Origin: SZUA-22 sp963751695
Lineage (GTDB): Bacteria; Bacteroidota; Ignavibacteria; Ignavibacteriales; Melioribacteraceae
Assembly (NCBI GenBank): GCA_963751695.1
Contig: CAVVVP010000002.1
Coordinates: 310,001 to 374,000, forward strand
Length of the DNA: 64,000 nt
Direction of reading: 5' to 3'
The position numbers were made by a program, and so were the translations under genes. Below the pieces are notes generated by a model, which was not told the DNA's origin, did not search any database, and saw nothing but the letters and a program-made list of their open reading frames with translations. Shown one piece after another: positions 7,022-16,162 of the stretch (position 1 is the stretch's first letter; each line of letters starts with the position of its first letter).

Positions 7022-8722
7022 CTAATCTTCTTCAATTAAGCTTTTTATACCAAGAGTGAAATATATTCTGGTTCCTTCACCAAGTTTACTCTCCGCCATC
7101 AACTTTCCACCATGCTTCTCAATAAATTCTTTACAAAGCAGTAAACCTAATCCAGTCCCCTTTTCATGATGGGTTCCAGTACCGGAGTATTGAATATTTT
7201 CATCGAATAGTTTCTGCAATTCTTCTGGACCAATTCCTAAACCATTATCTGTAACTGAAATTTTAAGTTGACCATTTTGTTGCTCACTGGTTACAGATAT
7301 TCTTCCATTCGTACCAGTAAATTTTATAGCATTAGATATAAGGTTTCTGAGAATAACAGTAAGCATATTTACATCTGCAAAAATCGAATCTGTAACTTTT
7401 ACAATATTTAGTAGGGCAATACCTTTACTTTTTGCATTTTCATAATTGAAATGGAAAACATCCTCAACTATTGGATAAAGATTAAACTCAACTGGATTAA
7501 ATATCATTCTCCCTGTCTTAACGCGGGTCCATCCAAGTAAGTTTTCTAGCAATCCGTGAGCTTTTGTGGCAACAGTATTTATGTCTGAAGAGAATTTTCC
7601 TATTGTCTCTCTATCGAGTTCATTATATTCTTTTGCCAGAATTTCAGAATATCCTAAAAGGGCTGTAAATGGAGTCATAAGATCATGTGCTACTATAGAA
7701 AAGAATTTATCCTTATCGTGGTTAAGTTTTTCAAGTTCGCTATTGTATTTTTTGATCTTCTGCTCCGCATCTTTTCGCTTGGAAATATCGTAAAGACTAC
7801 CTTCAATAAATAGAGGTTCTCCTTTTCGATTCTCCCGAATTCTTGCATTTATACTTACATCAACAACTTGACGATCGAAATTTCGAAATTGAGTTTCAAA
7901 ATCGATTACCAATTTATCATTTTGCAGAAGTATTTCAAAAGCATCAAATGATGCTTGATCCTTAAATAGTTCGTTGAATGTTTTTGATTCATAAAGATCA
8001 TCTTTGGTTGGATAATTTAAAAACTGCACAAAGGAAGAATTTGCCCCCTCAATTTTGTAGTTCATACCTACCTTAAATATTCCTTCAGTTGCATATTCTA
8101 GATACTCCTTTGCTTCTAAGGTTTTTCCTTGGAGCATAATTCGTAATTTATAATTGACAGTTGTTGCAATAACACTCATTACAGAAACAAATAAAACAAA
8201 AATAAAAGTAGTGTAGAAGTTTGGAAGGAAATAAATACTTGAATCATTTAACAGAATTGAAATTGCAAATAAAACATTATAATACATTGCTAAAATTATC
8301 TGATTTTTAATATCCCAGCTAAGAAAAAGAGAAGATGTAAATATTATCAATGCAAGTAATTGCGAATTAACATAAATACTTTTAGGAACCAATAAAATTA
8401 TTGACGCAAAGGAGGCGATAATAGTAAGCAAAAGAAGATGAATCAAAAAAATTGGGAACTTCTTTCCAATTTCAAAATATGTCAATGCAAGAACTGCAAA
8501 ACCAACTACTGTTGCAATTACTCTCCCAAAGTAGATATCCATTGAGAATTCTGTAAAATATTTAATCTCGAATATGAGAGAAAATATCCCAACAATAATA
8601 ACAAGAGAAGCAATGATTTGTAGAGGGGCAACCATTAGCTCTTTGCTTTCGAATCCAAAAAGGTTAACCGAGTTCGAAAAGCCTATCCCCCTAAACTTTT
8701 TTTCTATTGCTTTTAATTGCAT
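7022..8722 (-). CDS. Membrane-bound PAS sensor histidine kinase (orphan)
   Basis: The N-terminal 190 residues contain about six hydrophobic segments (roughly 32-52, 64-84, 90-112, 118-136, 142-158 and 168-190). They are followed by a PAS domain (about 203-318, ending in GSLYDISKRKDAE) and a short coiled linker. The HisKA box is FSIVAHDLMTPF with phospho-acceptor H346. The HATPase domain has N box NLISNAIKFT, G1 DNGLGIGP and G2 GTGLGL. It should autophosphorylate and pass phosphate to a response regulator, but none is encoded nearby. It follows the M23 peptidase gene by 65 bp in the same direction. The signal sensed cannot be told from the sequence. Confidence 0.9.
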   Translation of the reverse strand: MQLKAIEKKFRGIGFSNSVNLFGFESKELMVAPLQIIASLVIIVGIFSLIFEIKYFTEFSMDIYFGRVIATVVGFAVLALTYFEIGKKFPIFLIHLLLLTIIASFASIILLVPKSIYVNSQLLALIIFTSSLFLSWDIKNQIILAMYYNVLFAISILLNDSSIYFLPNFYTTFIFVLFVSVMSVIATTVNYKLRIMLQGKTLEAKEYLEYATEGIFKVGMNYKIEGANSSFVQFLNYPTKDDLYESKTFNELFKDQASFDAFEILLQNDKLVIDFETQFRNFDRQVVDVSINARIRENRKGEPLFIEGSLYDISKRKDAEQKIKKYNSELEKLNHDKDKFFSIVAHDLMTPFTALLGYSEILAKEYNELDRETIGKFSSDINTVATKAHGLLENLLGWTRVKTGRMIFNPVEFNLYPIVEDVFHFNYENAKSKGIALLNIVKVTDSIFADVNMLTVILRNLISNAIKFTGTNGRISVTSEQQNGQLKISVTDNGLGIGPEELQKLFDENIQYSGTGTHHEKGTGLGLLLCKEFIEKHGGKLMAESKLGEGTRIYFTLGIKSLIEED

Positions 8723-8787
8723 ATAGTCTATCTCAGAATGTTTGTAAAAAATTTTAACTATAAGTATATAACTATTTGAATTCCAAA

Positions 8788-10065
8788 TTATTGTTCAGAA
8801 TTTGCCATTGATGAATTTGAGTATACATTTATGTTACCGTATGTATCTAAAATAGTTTTAAGCGAGTCCATATATACCGAATACTCATGCATGTTCTCTT
8901 TTGCTACAGGATGTGATGATGGAAATTTCTGTTTTCTATGATTAACCTGTGCACCATTCTTCCAAAACCTAAAACATACGTGGGGGCCGGTGGCCAATCC
9001 AGTACTGCCAACAAATCCGATGACTTGTTTTTGTTTTACTTTAACTCCAGGTCTTATTCCCTTTGCAATTTTAGACATATGTAGATACTGTGTACTATAC
9101 GTTCCATTGTGCCTAATTTTTACATAATTACCATTATTGCGTTTATATCTTGCTTCGGTTACTGTTCCATCCCCTACTGCATAGATCTTAGTCCCAGTTG
9201 GGGCAGCGTAATCAGTTCCGAGATGAGATTTGTATGTATGCAGAACAGGATGAAACCTCTTTCTGCTATAGCCTGAACTTATTCTACTGAATTTGAGAGG
9301 TGATTTAAGAAAAGTTTTTTGAAGACTTTGACCTTCTTCATCAAAATATTCCTCTTTACCATTTTGTTCGTAGTAAAATCCATAAAGGTCATCACCTCTA
9401 TGCTGAAAGTATGCGGCAATAATTTTTCCAATACCAATAAACTGACTGTCTACATACTGTTCTTCAAATATTACTTTAAATTTATCGCCAGGATATATCC
9501 TATAGAAATCTACTTGCCAAGCATAGACTTCTGCTAATTTAAGTGCTAAAAGATCACTTAAATTCTGCTCCTTCAATGTCAAATAAAGGGAGGTTTTAAT
9601 TTCACCTTCAGCCCGATTCACTTTTATATCAATTGGTTTGCTTCCAGTAAATATCTCAATTGAATCTGAGAAGTCAATAATTACAAAGTCAATGGGGTCA
9701 TTTTCATAAACGAAATATTTAATACTTTGCAGAGAATCATTAGAAGTATAAATGATATAATTTCTCCCTTTTTGAATTTTCCTTACATTCCACTTCTTTT
9801 TTGCAATTTTTGATATTTCGTTGATCTGCTGATAAGTAACATTATACGGTAAAAGAATATCTGTTAATGTTTCATTTTTAGCCACGATCCCATTTGACTG
9901 GTACAGGGAATCCGTAAACAAACCATAGACATTTGGCTGTGGTTTTGGTGGTTCAATAATTTGTAATTTTTCTTCTGGATTTGAACAAGAAAGAATAAAG
10001 GCTACGAAAAAACTAAGAGAAATAAAATTGGTGATGATTTTTTTTTGAGTTACGAAAATAATCAT
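8788..10065 (-). CDS. M23-family peptidoglycan endopeptidase, lipoprotein
   Basis: A signal sequence ends in a lipobox-like FILSC (Cys27). Residues 50-260 are a LysM/OapA-like N-terminal region that often shields such enzymes. The M23 (LytM) domain lies at about 262-385: HLGTDYA supplies H281 and D285, YLHMS supplies H329, and the usual HxH reads HVC (H362, C364). The second His, normally a zinc ligand, is thus a Cys, which could still bind zinc. I recall this HVCxRFWKNG form from related Bacteroidota sequences. Role: cutting peptide cross-links in the periplasm. Its ATG overlaps the moxR stop (TAATG), implying coupled translation. Confidence 0.88.
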   Translation of the reverse strand: MIIFVTQKKIITNFISLSFFVAFILSCSNPEEKLQIIEPPKPQPNVYGLFTDSLYQSNGIVAKNETLTDILLPYNVTYQQINEISKIAKKKWNVRKIQKGRNYIIYTSNDSLQSIKYFVYENDPIDFVIIDFSDSIEIFTGSKPIDIKVNRAEGEIKTSLYLTLKEQNLSDLLALKLAEVYAWQVDFYRIYPGDKFKVIFEEQYVDSQFIGIGKIIAAYFQHRGDDLYGFYYEQNGKEEYFDEEGQSLQKTFLKSPLKFSRISSGYSRKRFHPVLHTYKSHLGTDYAAPTGTKIYAVGDGTVTEARYKRNNGNYVKIRHNGTYSTQYLHMSKIAKGIRPGVKVKQKQVIGFVGSTGLATGPHVCFRFWKNGAQVNHRKQKFPSSHPVAKENMHEYSVYMDSLKTILDTYGNINVYSNSSMANSEQ

Positions 10066-11057
10066 TAATCTTCCATGAGCTTAGCAATTATATCCAGTGA
10101 TGTTATACCTTCTGCTTCTGCATTAAAATTTGGAATTATTCTATGACGAAGTACTGGAATTAGTGAGGATTTTATATCGTCAATACTTGGTGTATATCTA
10201 CCATCCATTATTGCTTTTGTTTTGGCTGCAATTACCAAATATTGAGATGCTCTTGGGCCAGCCCCCCAGCTTATCCATTCACTAATCTGCTTATCAGAAT
10301 TTTCTTCAGCTCTAGATTGTTTTACCTTTTTTACTGCGAACTCAATTACATTGTCAGCAACGGGAACTCTTCTTACTAGTTGTTGGAATTGAATTAAGTC
10401 ATCCTTACTAATTACTTTTTCTAAGTATGGTTTGTAATCACTTGTTGTTGACTTTACTATTTCCAGTTCTTCGCTGTAGCTTGGATATTCAAGCCAAACA
10501 TTGAACATAAATCTATCTAACTGAGCTTCAGGTAAAGGATATGTACCTTCTTGCTCAATTGGATTTTGTGTGGCTAACACAAAAAATGGTTCGTCAAGAG
10601 GATAAGTATTCCCCATTGCTGTAACTTTATGCTCTTGCATAGCTTCTAAGAGTGCTGCTTGTGTTTTTGGAGGAGTCCTATTTATTTCATCAGCAAGAAT
10701 AATATTTGCAAAAACCGGACCTTTAATGAACCGGAATGATCGTTTCTTTGAAACTTGATCTTCTTCGATTATTTCAGTTCCAGTTATATCTCCTGGCATT
10801 AAATCTGGCGTAAACTGGATTCTACTAAATTCAAGATCTAAAACATCGGCTAAAGTTTTAATTAAAAGAGTTTTCGCTAGTCCAGGAACACCAACTAGCA
10901 AGGAGTGGCCTCCCGAGAATAATGAGACGAGTAGGTGATTCACAATCTCTTCTTGACCAATGATCACTTTTCTCACTTCTGACTTTATTTTATTAACTGC
11001 AGAACTTAGTTTTTCTACAAGTTCAACATCATTAATATTGTTTTTGTTGAGTTCCAA
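10065..11057 (-). CDS. MoxR-family AAA+ ATPase
   Basis: 330 residues, normal for the family. Walker A is GVPGLAKT (about 57-64), Walker B is IILADEINR, and sensor 1 lies in VLATQNPIEQEGTYPLPEAQLDRF, the MoxR hallmark region. MoxR proteins act as chaperone-like ATPases that help assemble or activate other complexes, often with VWA-domain partners, but no VWA or DUF58 gene is in the window. It sits between the surA-like gene (7-bp gap) and the M23 peptidase (1-base overlap), which suggests a role in envelope assembly; that is inference. Confidence 0.93.
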   Translation of the reverse strand: MELNKNNINDVELVEKLSSAVNKIKSEVRKVIIGQEEIVNHLLVSLFSGGHSLLVGVPGLAKTLLIKTLADVLDLEFSRIQFTPDLMPGDITGTEIIEEDQVSKKRSFRFIKGPVFANIILADEINRTPPKTQAALLEAMQEHKVTAMGNTYPLDEPFFVLATQNPIEQEGTYPLPEAQLDRFMFNVWLEYPSYSEELEIVKSTTSDYKPYLEKVISKDDLIQFQQLVRRVPVADNVIEFAVKKVKQSRAEENSDKQISEWISWGAGPRASQYLVIAAKTKAIMDGRYTPSIDDIKSSLIPVLRHRIIPNFNAEAEGITSLDIIAKLMED

Positions 11058-11064
11058 ATGTCAC

Positions 11065-12333
11065 CTAAATTTTAATTTCCCAATAAATATGAGACTTTAA
11101 TTCTTCCACCCATTCTTTGAACATCATTTCCCTCTTTCTGAATTCAGCTAATCGCTTAATATCATCGTAGTCATCTTCAATAGTAGCGACATGTTCTGGC
11201 TTACGCTCATAAAGTTTCACAATATGGTAACCATAGTTTTGAGGATCGGTATTTAATTTTTGTGGTGAACTAATATCGCCTTTAGCTAAAGGATATACGA
11301 CAGTTAGCAATTGCTGATCCAATTGTCCTACTTCCAATGTGCCTAGTTTCCCACCTAATTTGCCTGTCTCTTTATCATCACTGTATTTTATTGCGTAATA
11401 CTCAAATGTATTTATTCCCAATCTTATACTGTCCTTGATATTTGTTAAGAGTTCAATAGCACCAAGGTCTGATTGATCATCGCTTTTAACCATAATTAAA
11501 ATGTGACGAGTATGAATTTGATTACCCTTTTTTTCAAGCAGTTGAATTATGTGGAATCCAACCGGTGATTCAACTACCTCAGAGAGTTCTCCTTCATTAA
11601 GTGTAAAGGCTGCTGACTCAAATTCTGGATAAAAAACTCCTCGAGAAACGGTGCCAAGATCACCACCTTGCGATCGGCTTCCAGGATCATCTGAATACTC
11701 AGTTGCAAGCAATGCAAAATCTGCACCGTTTTTTAGTGAATCTAGTAAACTTTCAGCGAGTTTTCTTGATTTAGCTTTTACATCGGAAGTTTTTGCAGGA
11801 TTAACAAAAATATGACCAAGCGTAAATTTTTCAGGAATCAAACCAAGTGAATCTTTGTAAGTCTCGTAAAATTCGTAAACCTCACGACGTGTTACTTCTA
11901 TTTCTCCAAACTTTTGTTGCTGGACTCTTTGAGCCATCAAGTTTTTCTTTGTATCTTCTCGAAATTCTCTCTTTATTCGCTCAATGCTCATTCCGTATGT
12001 TTCTTCAACTCTTTCTCGCGATCCATACTGCGAAATAAAATAATTCATCTGGTTATCCAGCATCTGAGTTATCTCTTCATCTGAAACTTCGATTGAATCT
12101 AACTCTGCTTGTGCATAAAGGAGTTTTTCAGTGACCATTCCGTCTAAAATTCTTTTCCTAAGTAATGGATCATCAGGGGAAAGGTTAGATCGTGAAGATT
12201 CAATTGAAACACGAAGATCTAATTCAGATTTTAATATAATCTCGTTATCGACAACAGCTACAATTTCATCCAACTTCTGCTGAGCAAAATATAGCGATGA
12301 TGATATTATCATAAATGCTAAAATGTATTTCAT
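11065..12333 (-). CDS. surA: SurA-like periplasmic peptidyl-prolyl isomerase/chaperone
   Basis: I start at ATG 12333, seven bases after the previous stop, giving MKYILAFMIISSSLYFAQQ as signal peptide; an upstream in-frame TTG would only add six residues and spoil it. A SurA N-terminal domain (DEIVAVVDNEIILKSELD onward) is followed by parvulin 1 (about 170-270, with GHIFVNP, YSDDPGSRSQGGDLG and GFHIIQL) and parvulin 2 (about 276-385, with RHILIMV and YSDDKETGKLGGKLG). SurA escorts outer-membrane proteins through the periplasm and isomerises X-Pro bonds. It is third in a run of three related genes, pointing to a dedicated outer-membrane biogenesis operon. Confidence 0.9.
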   Translation of the reverse strand: MKYILAFMIISSSLYFAQQKLDEIVAVVDNEIILKSELDLRVSIESSRSNLSPDDPLLRKRILDGMVTEKLLYAQAELDSIEVSDEEITQMLDNQMNYFISQYGSRERVEETYGMSIERIKREFREDTKKNLMAQRVQQQKFGEIEVTRREVYEFYETYKDSLGLIPEKFTLGHIFVNPAKTSDVKAKSRKLAESLLDSLKNGADFALLATEYSDDPGSRSQGGDLGTVSRGVFYPEFESAAFTLNEGELSEVVESPVGFHIIQLLEKKGNQIHTRHILIMVKSDDQSDLGAIELLTNIKDSIRLGINTFEYYAIKYSDDKETGKLGGKLGTLEVGQLDQQLLTVVYPLAKGDISSPQKLNTDPQNYGYHIVKLYERKPEHVATIEDDYDDIKRLAEFRKREMMFKEWVEELKSHIYWEIKI

Positions 12334-12340
12334 TCCTCTT

Positions 12341-13156
12341 TTACCTCTCAATTCTTGAACTGTAGGTTGAGTATAGTTCTTTAATATAATTTTTATAAGC
12401 CAACTCCCTTTGGGTTGCGGCGTATCTTTCTTTCACTTGATCATAGATGGAATTTAATTCAGGTATCTCATTAGCATCATGTTTTTCCAACAATTGAAAA
12501 ACAATAAACATATTGTTCATTGTTATCATAACATCACTGATCTGGTTTGTATATAAAGTTTTATAAACTCTTTTGTATATATCTGGTGTTTCTTTCACAA
12601 TGTATGAAAAAACATCTTCTCCTGAATTATATAACTCTTTATGTTCATCAGCTTGGTTAACTGCATCTGCCCAGCTATAATTAAATAAAGACTTCCTAAA
12701 ATTTTCTGCATGATTATAATCAACAAATGATGCATAATTAAAAATCATTGCTTGACTTGTAAGTTTGAATTCAGATGGATGCCTTTCAAAATATCCCCTT
12801 ACTGAAATTGAATCCATTTTTACATTTGTATCTTTCATCAGTTCGTTTATTAATAAACTGTTTGCAGTTTTTGTTTTAGTTCTTTTAAGGATAGTTTTAT
12901 AATCATCAGTATTCAAAATTCCTTTTTCTGCTGCTGCTAAATACAATAACTGCTCTTCAATCCATTGTCTTTTGTAGGCTTCTCTAAACTCAATATTTTC
13001 TTTCCTATCTGGAATAAACTCGTTTAGCGATTCTTCAGTTAAATATGAATCTCCAACTTTGGCAACATAGGGTTCCTCAATTCTTTCCTCGCAGCCAATA
13101 ATTGCGATAATCAAACTGATAATTGCTACTCTAGTTATTTTCAGTTTCGAATGCAT
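12341..13156 (-). CDS. SurA/PpiC-related lipoprotein lacking a clear parvulin domain
   Basis: The signal sequence ends in a lipobox (IIGC, Cys22). Residues 25-190 resemble the SurA N-terminal helical chaperone domain: VAKVGDSYLTEESLNEFIPD, then an EEQLLYLAAAEKGI helix and an RGYFERHPSEFK turn as in PpiC proteins. The following region (about 130-230) keeps the length of a parvulin domain but not its GGDLG or GFHII motifs, so isomerase activity is doubtful. The start codon lies 26 bases inside the preceding gene, a long overlap that implies translational coupling. It is likely a membrane-anchored periplasmic chaperone partner. Confidence 0.75.
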   Translation of the reverse strand: MHSKLKITRVAIISLIIAIIGCEERIEEPYVAKVGDSYLTEESLNEFIPDRKENIEFREAYKRQWIEEQLLYLAAAEKGILNTDDYKTILKRTKTKTANSLLINELMKDTNVKMDSISVRGYFERHPSEFKLTSQAMIFNYASFVDYNHAENFRKSLFNYSWADAVNQADEHKELYNSGEDVFSYIVKETPDIYKRVYKTLYTNQISDVMITMNNMFIVFQLLEKHDANEIPELNSIYDQVKERYAATQRELAYKNYIKELYSTYSSRIER

Positions 13157-15110
13157 TTACAAGTTCATCATAAAAATATTGTGGATTATAAAATTCTTTA
13201 AGTCTGTTATTATATTCAGTTTCAAGTCTTTTACTTTCCATTTCTTGAAAAGCACTGGAGACTTCTGGTAGTGCTTCTTCATAAGTCTTTGTCCTGGATG
13301 GTTCTCTTCCATTTAGTCTAACAATAGAATAACCATTTTTAACTCTAAAAACATCAGAATAATCACCAACACTTTTTATTGAGTTTGATTTTTTTACTAA
13401 TTCTTCATCGGAAATATCTTTAAGACCATAGTTACCGGCCTTATTCTTATAGGCACTTCTTTTTGTAAATACTGTAGCTAACGAATCAAAATTTGCACCG
13501 TTTTCTAAGAGGGTATATACTGAATCACTCTCCTTTTTGTTATAAGAATAAATCTCACTGAAGCCAATCTGGTCCTTAGTTTTATAATTATCTTTAGTTT
13601 CTTCATAAAATTTTTGAAGTTTTGTGGAATCAATCTTTATTTTATTCCACACTTCATCTTCTTGAAGTTTGAAGATATAAATTCCGTTTCTATAATCATT
13701 CATCAACTGCGCAAATTCTGGATTTGTGTCAGCTAACTGATCAGCCTTGGCAGAAAGTAATAATTCTTCACTATAACCTTTAATTGCTGTATTAAGGATG
13801 TCTTTCGTAAACGCTTTATTTTGATTTTTATTTTGTCTAATCATAAATGCAAACAGACTATCAACGTTTGTTGATGTTTTATTGTAATTAATTATTTCTT
13901 TATTTTTTAGCTTAATAAAGGTGTCATCTTCTTTATAGTCATTTGTCCATTCCATTATTGAATCTGCACTAAAGAACTGTTCTACAATCTTCTCATTTAT
14001 AACTAGGTTGAACTCATTGTTTAGTTTATTTATATACTGATCATAATCATATTGATATCTAGTCTTTTTGTAGATGTCACGAATATTCTCAATTTCCTCT
14101 TCGAATGGAGGATATTCTTTAATATCAGTTAATTTGATTATATGAAATCCGAAACGTGTTTCCACTACCGGAGATATTTCCCCAATTTGTAGACTGAAAA
14201 CTGCTTCATCAAATGGTTGAACCATTTGACGTCTCTCAAAATAACCCAGATCTCCCCCTTTGGAAGCATTTGAATTGTCCTCTGAATGTTTCATCGCAAG
14301 AGAATCAAATGGGGCATCATTCTCCAACATTTCTGCCAATCCTGTGACAATGTTTCTAGCATAGTTAGAATCAACCTCACCATCTCTTTCAGTTTTTATT
14401 AAAATATGGCTTGCTCTAATCTTATACTTCCTTTTCTGTCTATTCGTAACTTTAACAATATGATATCCAAATTTTGTTTTTACGACTTCTGGATAAACCT
14501 CACCTACTGGACAATTATATGCTGGAACTTCAAATGGTGCAACAATTTGTCCGGCAGTAAACCAGTAAATGTCCCCACCTTGATTCTTAGAAAATTTATC
14601 ATCTGAATGCTTGACAGCCATATCTTCAAATCCAGCACCATTTTTAATACTATCCAATATAGCTTGCGCCTTGGCTTCAGCATCGCTTTGCGATGTATCT
14701 ATTCTTACCATGATATGGCTTACTCTTACTTCTTCACCTCTTTGATCATAAAACCTCTGCATTCCAGGAGCAACAATATTCTTTTCTTCCACATATGAAA
14801 CTCCAACTTTTTGCTTATAGTCATTCAATTCATTATTAAGGTCTTCATCGTTATAATATCCACGAACAAAAGCATCTCTTAGCTTCATTCTGTAAACTGT
14901 GTAGAGGTCTAGAAAATTTTTATATTTATCAATTGAGTCTGCTTTTGCTGTTTCATATCCACCAGAATTCTTAGCATAATTTGATTCAAATTCTGCCATT
15001 TTTACTTTATCTACATTAAAATCTGAAAGAACTATTTCTGAATGTTTTGTAGCACATGAAGTTATGATTAAAACAAGAATTATCGATAAGACAAGATATT
15101 TATACTGCAT
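13131..15110 (-). CDS. PpiC-type multi-parvulin peptidyl-prolyl isomerase lipoprotein
   Basis: The lipobox is IITSC (Cys19). Parvulin domain 1 spans about 128-222 (RVSHIMVRID, SDDKFSKNQGGDIYWF, FGYHIVKV) and domain 2 about 230-330 (RASHILIKTE, SEDNSNASKGGDLGYF, FGFHIIKL). A third, much degraded unit lies at about 515-610 (FSEIYSYNKK, AGNYGLKDIS, NGYSIVRL). The helical parts between resemble SurA/PpiD chaperone segments. It should be an outer or inner membrane-anchored periplasmic foldase. A ribosome site (GGAGG) precedes ATG 15110, and a promoter candidate lies at 15147-15175, so this gene opens the foldase-moxR-M23 operon. Confidence 0.88.
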   Translation of the reverse strand: MQYKYLVLSIILVLIITSCATKHSEIVLSDFNVDKVKMAEFESNYAKNSGGYETAKADSIDKYKNFLDLYTVYRMKLRDAFVRGYYNDEDLNNELNDYKQKVGVSYVEEKNIVAPGMQRFYDQRGEEVRVSHIMVRIDTSQSDAEAKAQAILDSIKNGAGFEDMAVKHSDDKFSKNQGGDIYWFTAGQIVAPFEVPAYNCPVGEVYPEVVKTKFGYHIVKVTNRQKRKYKIRASHILIKTERDGEVDSNYARNIVTGLAEMLENDAPFDSLAMKHSEDNSNASKGGDLGYFERRQMVQPFDEAVFSLQIGEISPVVETRFGFHIIKLTDIKEYPPFEEEIENIRDIYKKTRYQYDYDQYINKLNNEFNLVINEKIVEQFFSADSIMEWTNDYKEDDTFIKLKNKEIINYNKTSTNVDSLFAFMIRQNKNQNKAFTKDILNTAIKGYSEELLLSAKADQLADTNPEFAQLMNDYRNGIYIFKLQEDEVWNKIKIDSTKLQKFYEETKDNYKTKDQIGFSEIYSYNKKESDSVYTLLENGANFDSLATVFTKRSAYKNKAGNYGLKDISDEELVKKSNSIKSVGDYSDVFRVKNGYSIVRLNGREPSRTKTYEEALPEVSSAFQEMESKRLETEYNNRLKEFYNPQYFYDELVNAFETENN

Positions 15111-15146
15111 TATGTTACTTCCTCCAAAATATTTAAATCAATTTTT

Positions 15147-15175
15147 ATTTTACGTATGGTTTTTAATAAAATCAA
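15147..15175 (-). promoter_or_regulatory. Promoter for the foldase-moxR-M23 operon
   Basis: TTGATT (15175-15170), a 17-base spacer and TAAAAT (15152-15147) are read on the minus strand, about 37 bases before the ATG at 15110. It begins immediately after the hairpin that follows the methyltransferase gene. Confidence 0.5.
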
Positions 15176-15176
15176 G

Positions 15177-15192
15177 GGAGTTTTAAAGCTCC
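15177..15192 (-). terminator. Weak stem-loop after the DNA methyltransferase gene
   Basis: The minus strand GGAGCTTTAAAACTCC folds with a GGAG/CTCC stem extended by A/T pairs, and is followed by CTTGATTTTATT. The T-tract is imperfect, so termination may be partial. Confidence 0.3.
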
Positions 15193-15204
15193 ATATTTAA
15201 TTTA

Positions 15205-16146
15205 TTACTTAAAACTCTTATTTGAATTACGTTCCCAGAAAAATCCATCTTTATAACCTTGAATGGAGTTTTCTTTGTCAACTGCCTTCAATCTTTTTTC
15301 CGCTATAGACGCAAATTTCTTATCTATTTCAACACCGACATATTTCCTTCCTAATTTTTTAGCAACTACCGAAGTTGTACCGGAGCCAACAAAAGGATCG
15401 AACACAATATCATTTTTCTTACTACTCGCTAAAATTAACTTAGCAATTAATTTTTCTGGTTTCTGAGTTGGATGCTCGGTATTCTCGCTCATTGACCAGA
15501 AAGGAATTGAAATATCATTCCAAAGATTAGAGGGGTGAGTTAAACGAAAAGATCCTTCTTTTGTTTCAGTCCAATCTTTTGGATTTCCTTTTGGATCTCT
15601 ATAAGGAGCTAAGACTCTCCGTTTAAGTTTAACAGAATCAACATCGAAATAATAGTCATCTGACTTTGTACAGAACCAGATATCCTCAGAATTGGATTTC
15701 CAGTTTGTTTTTGCTCCCCTTCCCTTTTCTCTTTCCCAGGTAATTCTGTTCCTAATGTTAAAATATTTTGAGAGGACAAGGTGTATTGATGTTGATGACT
15801 TCCAATCCCCGCAAATATATATCGAAGCAGATTTTTTTAATTTTGGATTTAATCCTTGTATCAAACCATCTAACCAATCTGAATATTTTTCGATAGAACT
15901 TGCTTTAAATTTTGCAGCTCCAAAAGTTTTATTCATGTTATATGGTGGATCAATTATGAGAAGATCTATAAATTTATTTGGGAGATACTGTATAATCGAG
16001 AAAACATCATTATTTAGTGTCTTATTCAAAAGATTCTTTTTTACAATACTCTCATTAATAGTAACAAGATTCTTACTATACTCTTCAATTTCTTTTTTTG
16101 TAATTGTTAAAGTCCTGTTACGCGGCGCTGGTGTGACTTTACTCAT
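15205..16146 (-). CDS. Orphan beta-class site-specific DNA methyltransferase
   Basis: Motif IV is IIDPPYNMNKTF (residues about 64-75), and the AdoMet motif I lies downstream in FDPFVGSGTTSVVAKKLGR with VGVEID. The order IV before I marks the beta class of amino methyltransferases (N6-adenine or N4-cytosine; DPPY favours adenine). HPTQKPEKLIAKLI, typical of the region before motif I, is also present. No restriction endonuclease or specificity subunit is adjacent: neighbours are metG (16 bp upstream) and the foldase operon. It is likely a solitary regulatory or protective methylase; the recognition site cannot be read from the sequence. Confidence 0.9.
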   Translation of the reverse strand: MSKVTPAPRNRTLTITKKEIEEYSKNLVTINESIVKKNLLNKTLNNDVFSIIQYLPNKFIDLLIIDPPYNMNKTFGAAKFKASSIEKYSDWLDGLIQGLNPKLKKSASIYICGDWKSSTSIHLVLSKYFNIRNRITWEREKGRGAKTNWKSNSEDIWFCTKSDDYYFDVDSVKLKRRVLAPYRDPKGNPKDWTETKEGSFRLTHPSNLWNDISIPFWSMSENTEHPTQKPEKLIAKLILASSKKNDIVFDPFVGSGTTSVVAKKLGRKYVGVEIDKKFASIAEKRLKAVDKENSIQGYKDGFFWERNSNKSFK

Positions 16147-16162
16147 CTAGTCTGATATATCC

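Noticed and set aside
15692..16150. 152-codon plus-strand open frame opposite the DNA methyltransferase
   Set aside because: It is antisense to a gene with clear catalytic motifs, and its translation has no recognisable domain or ribosome site.
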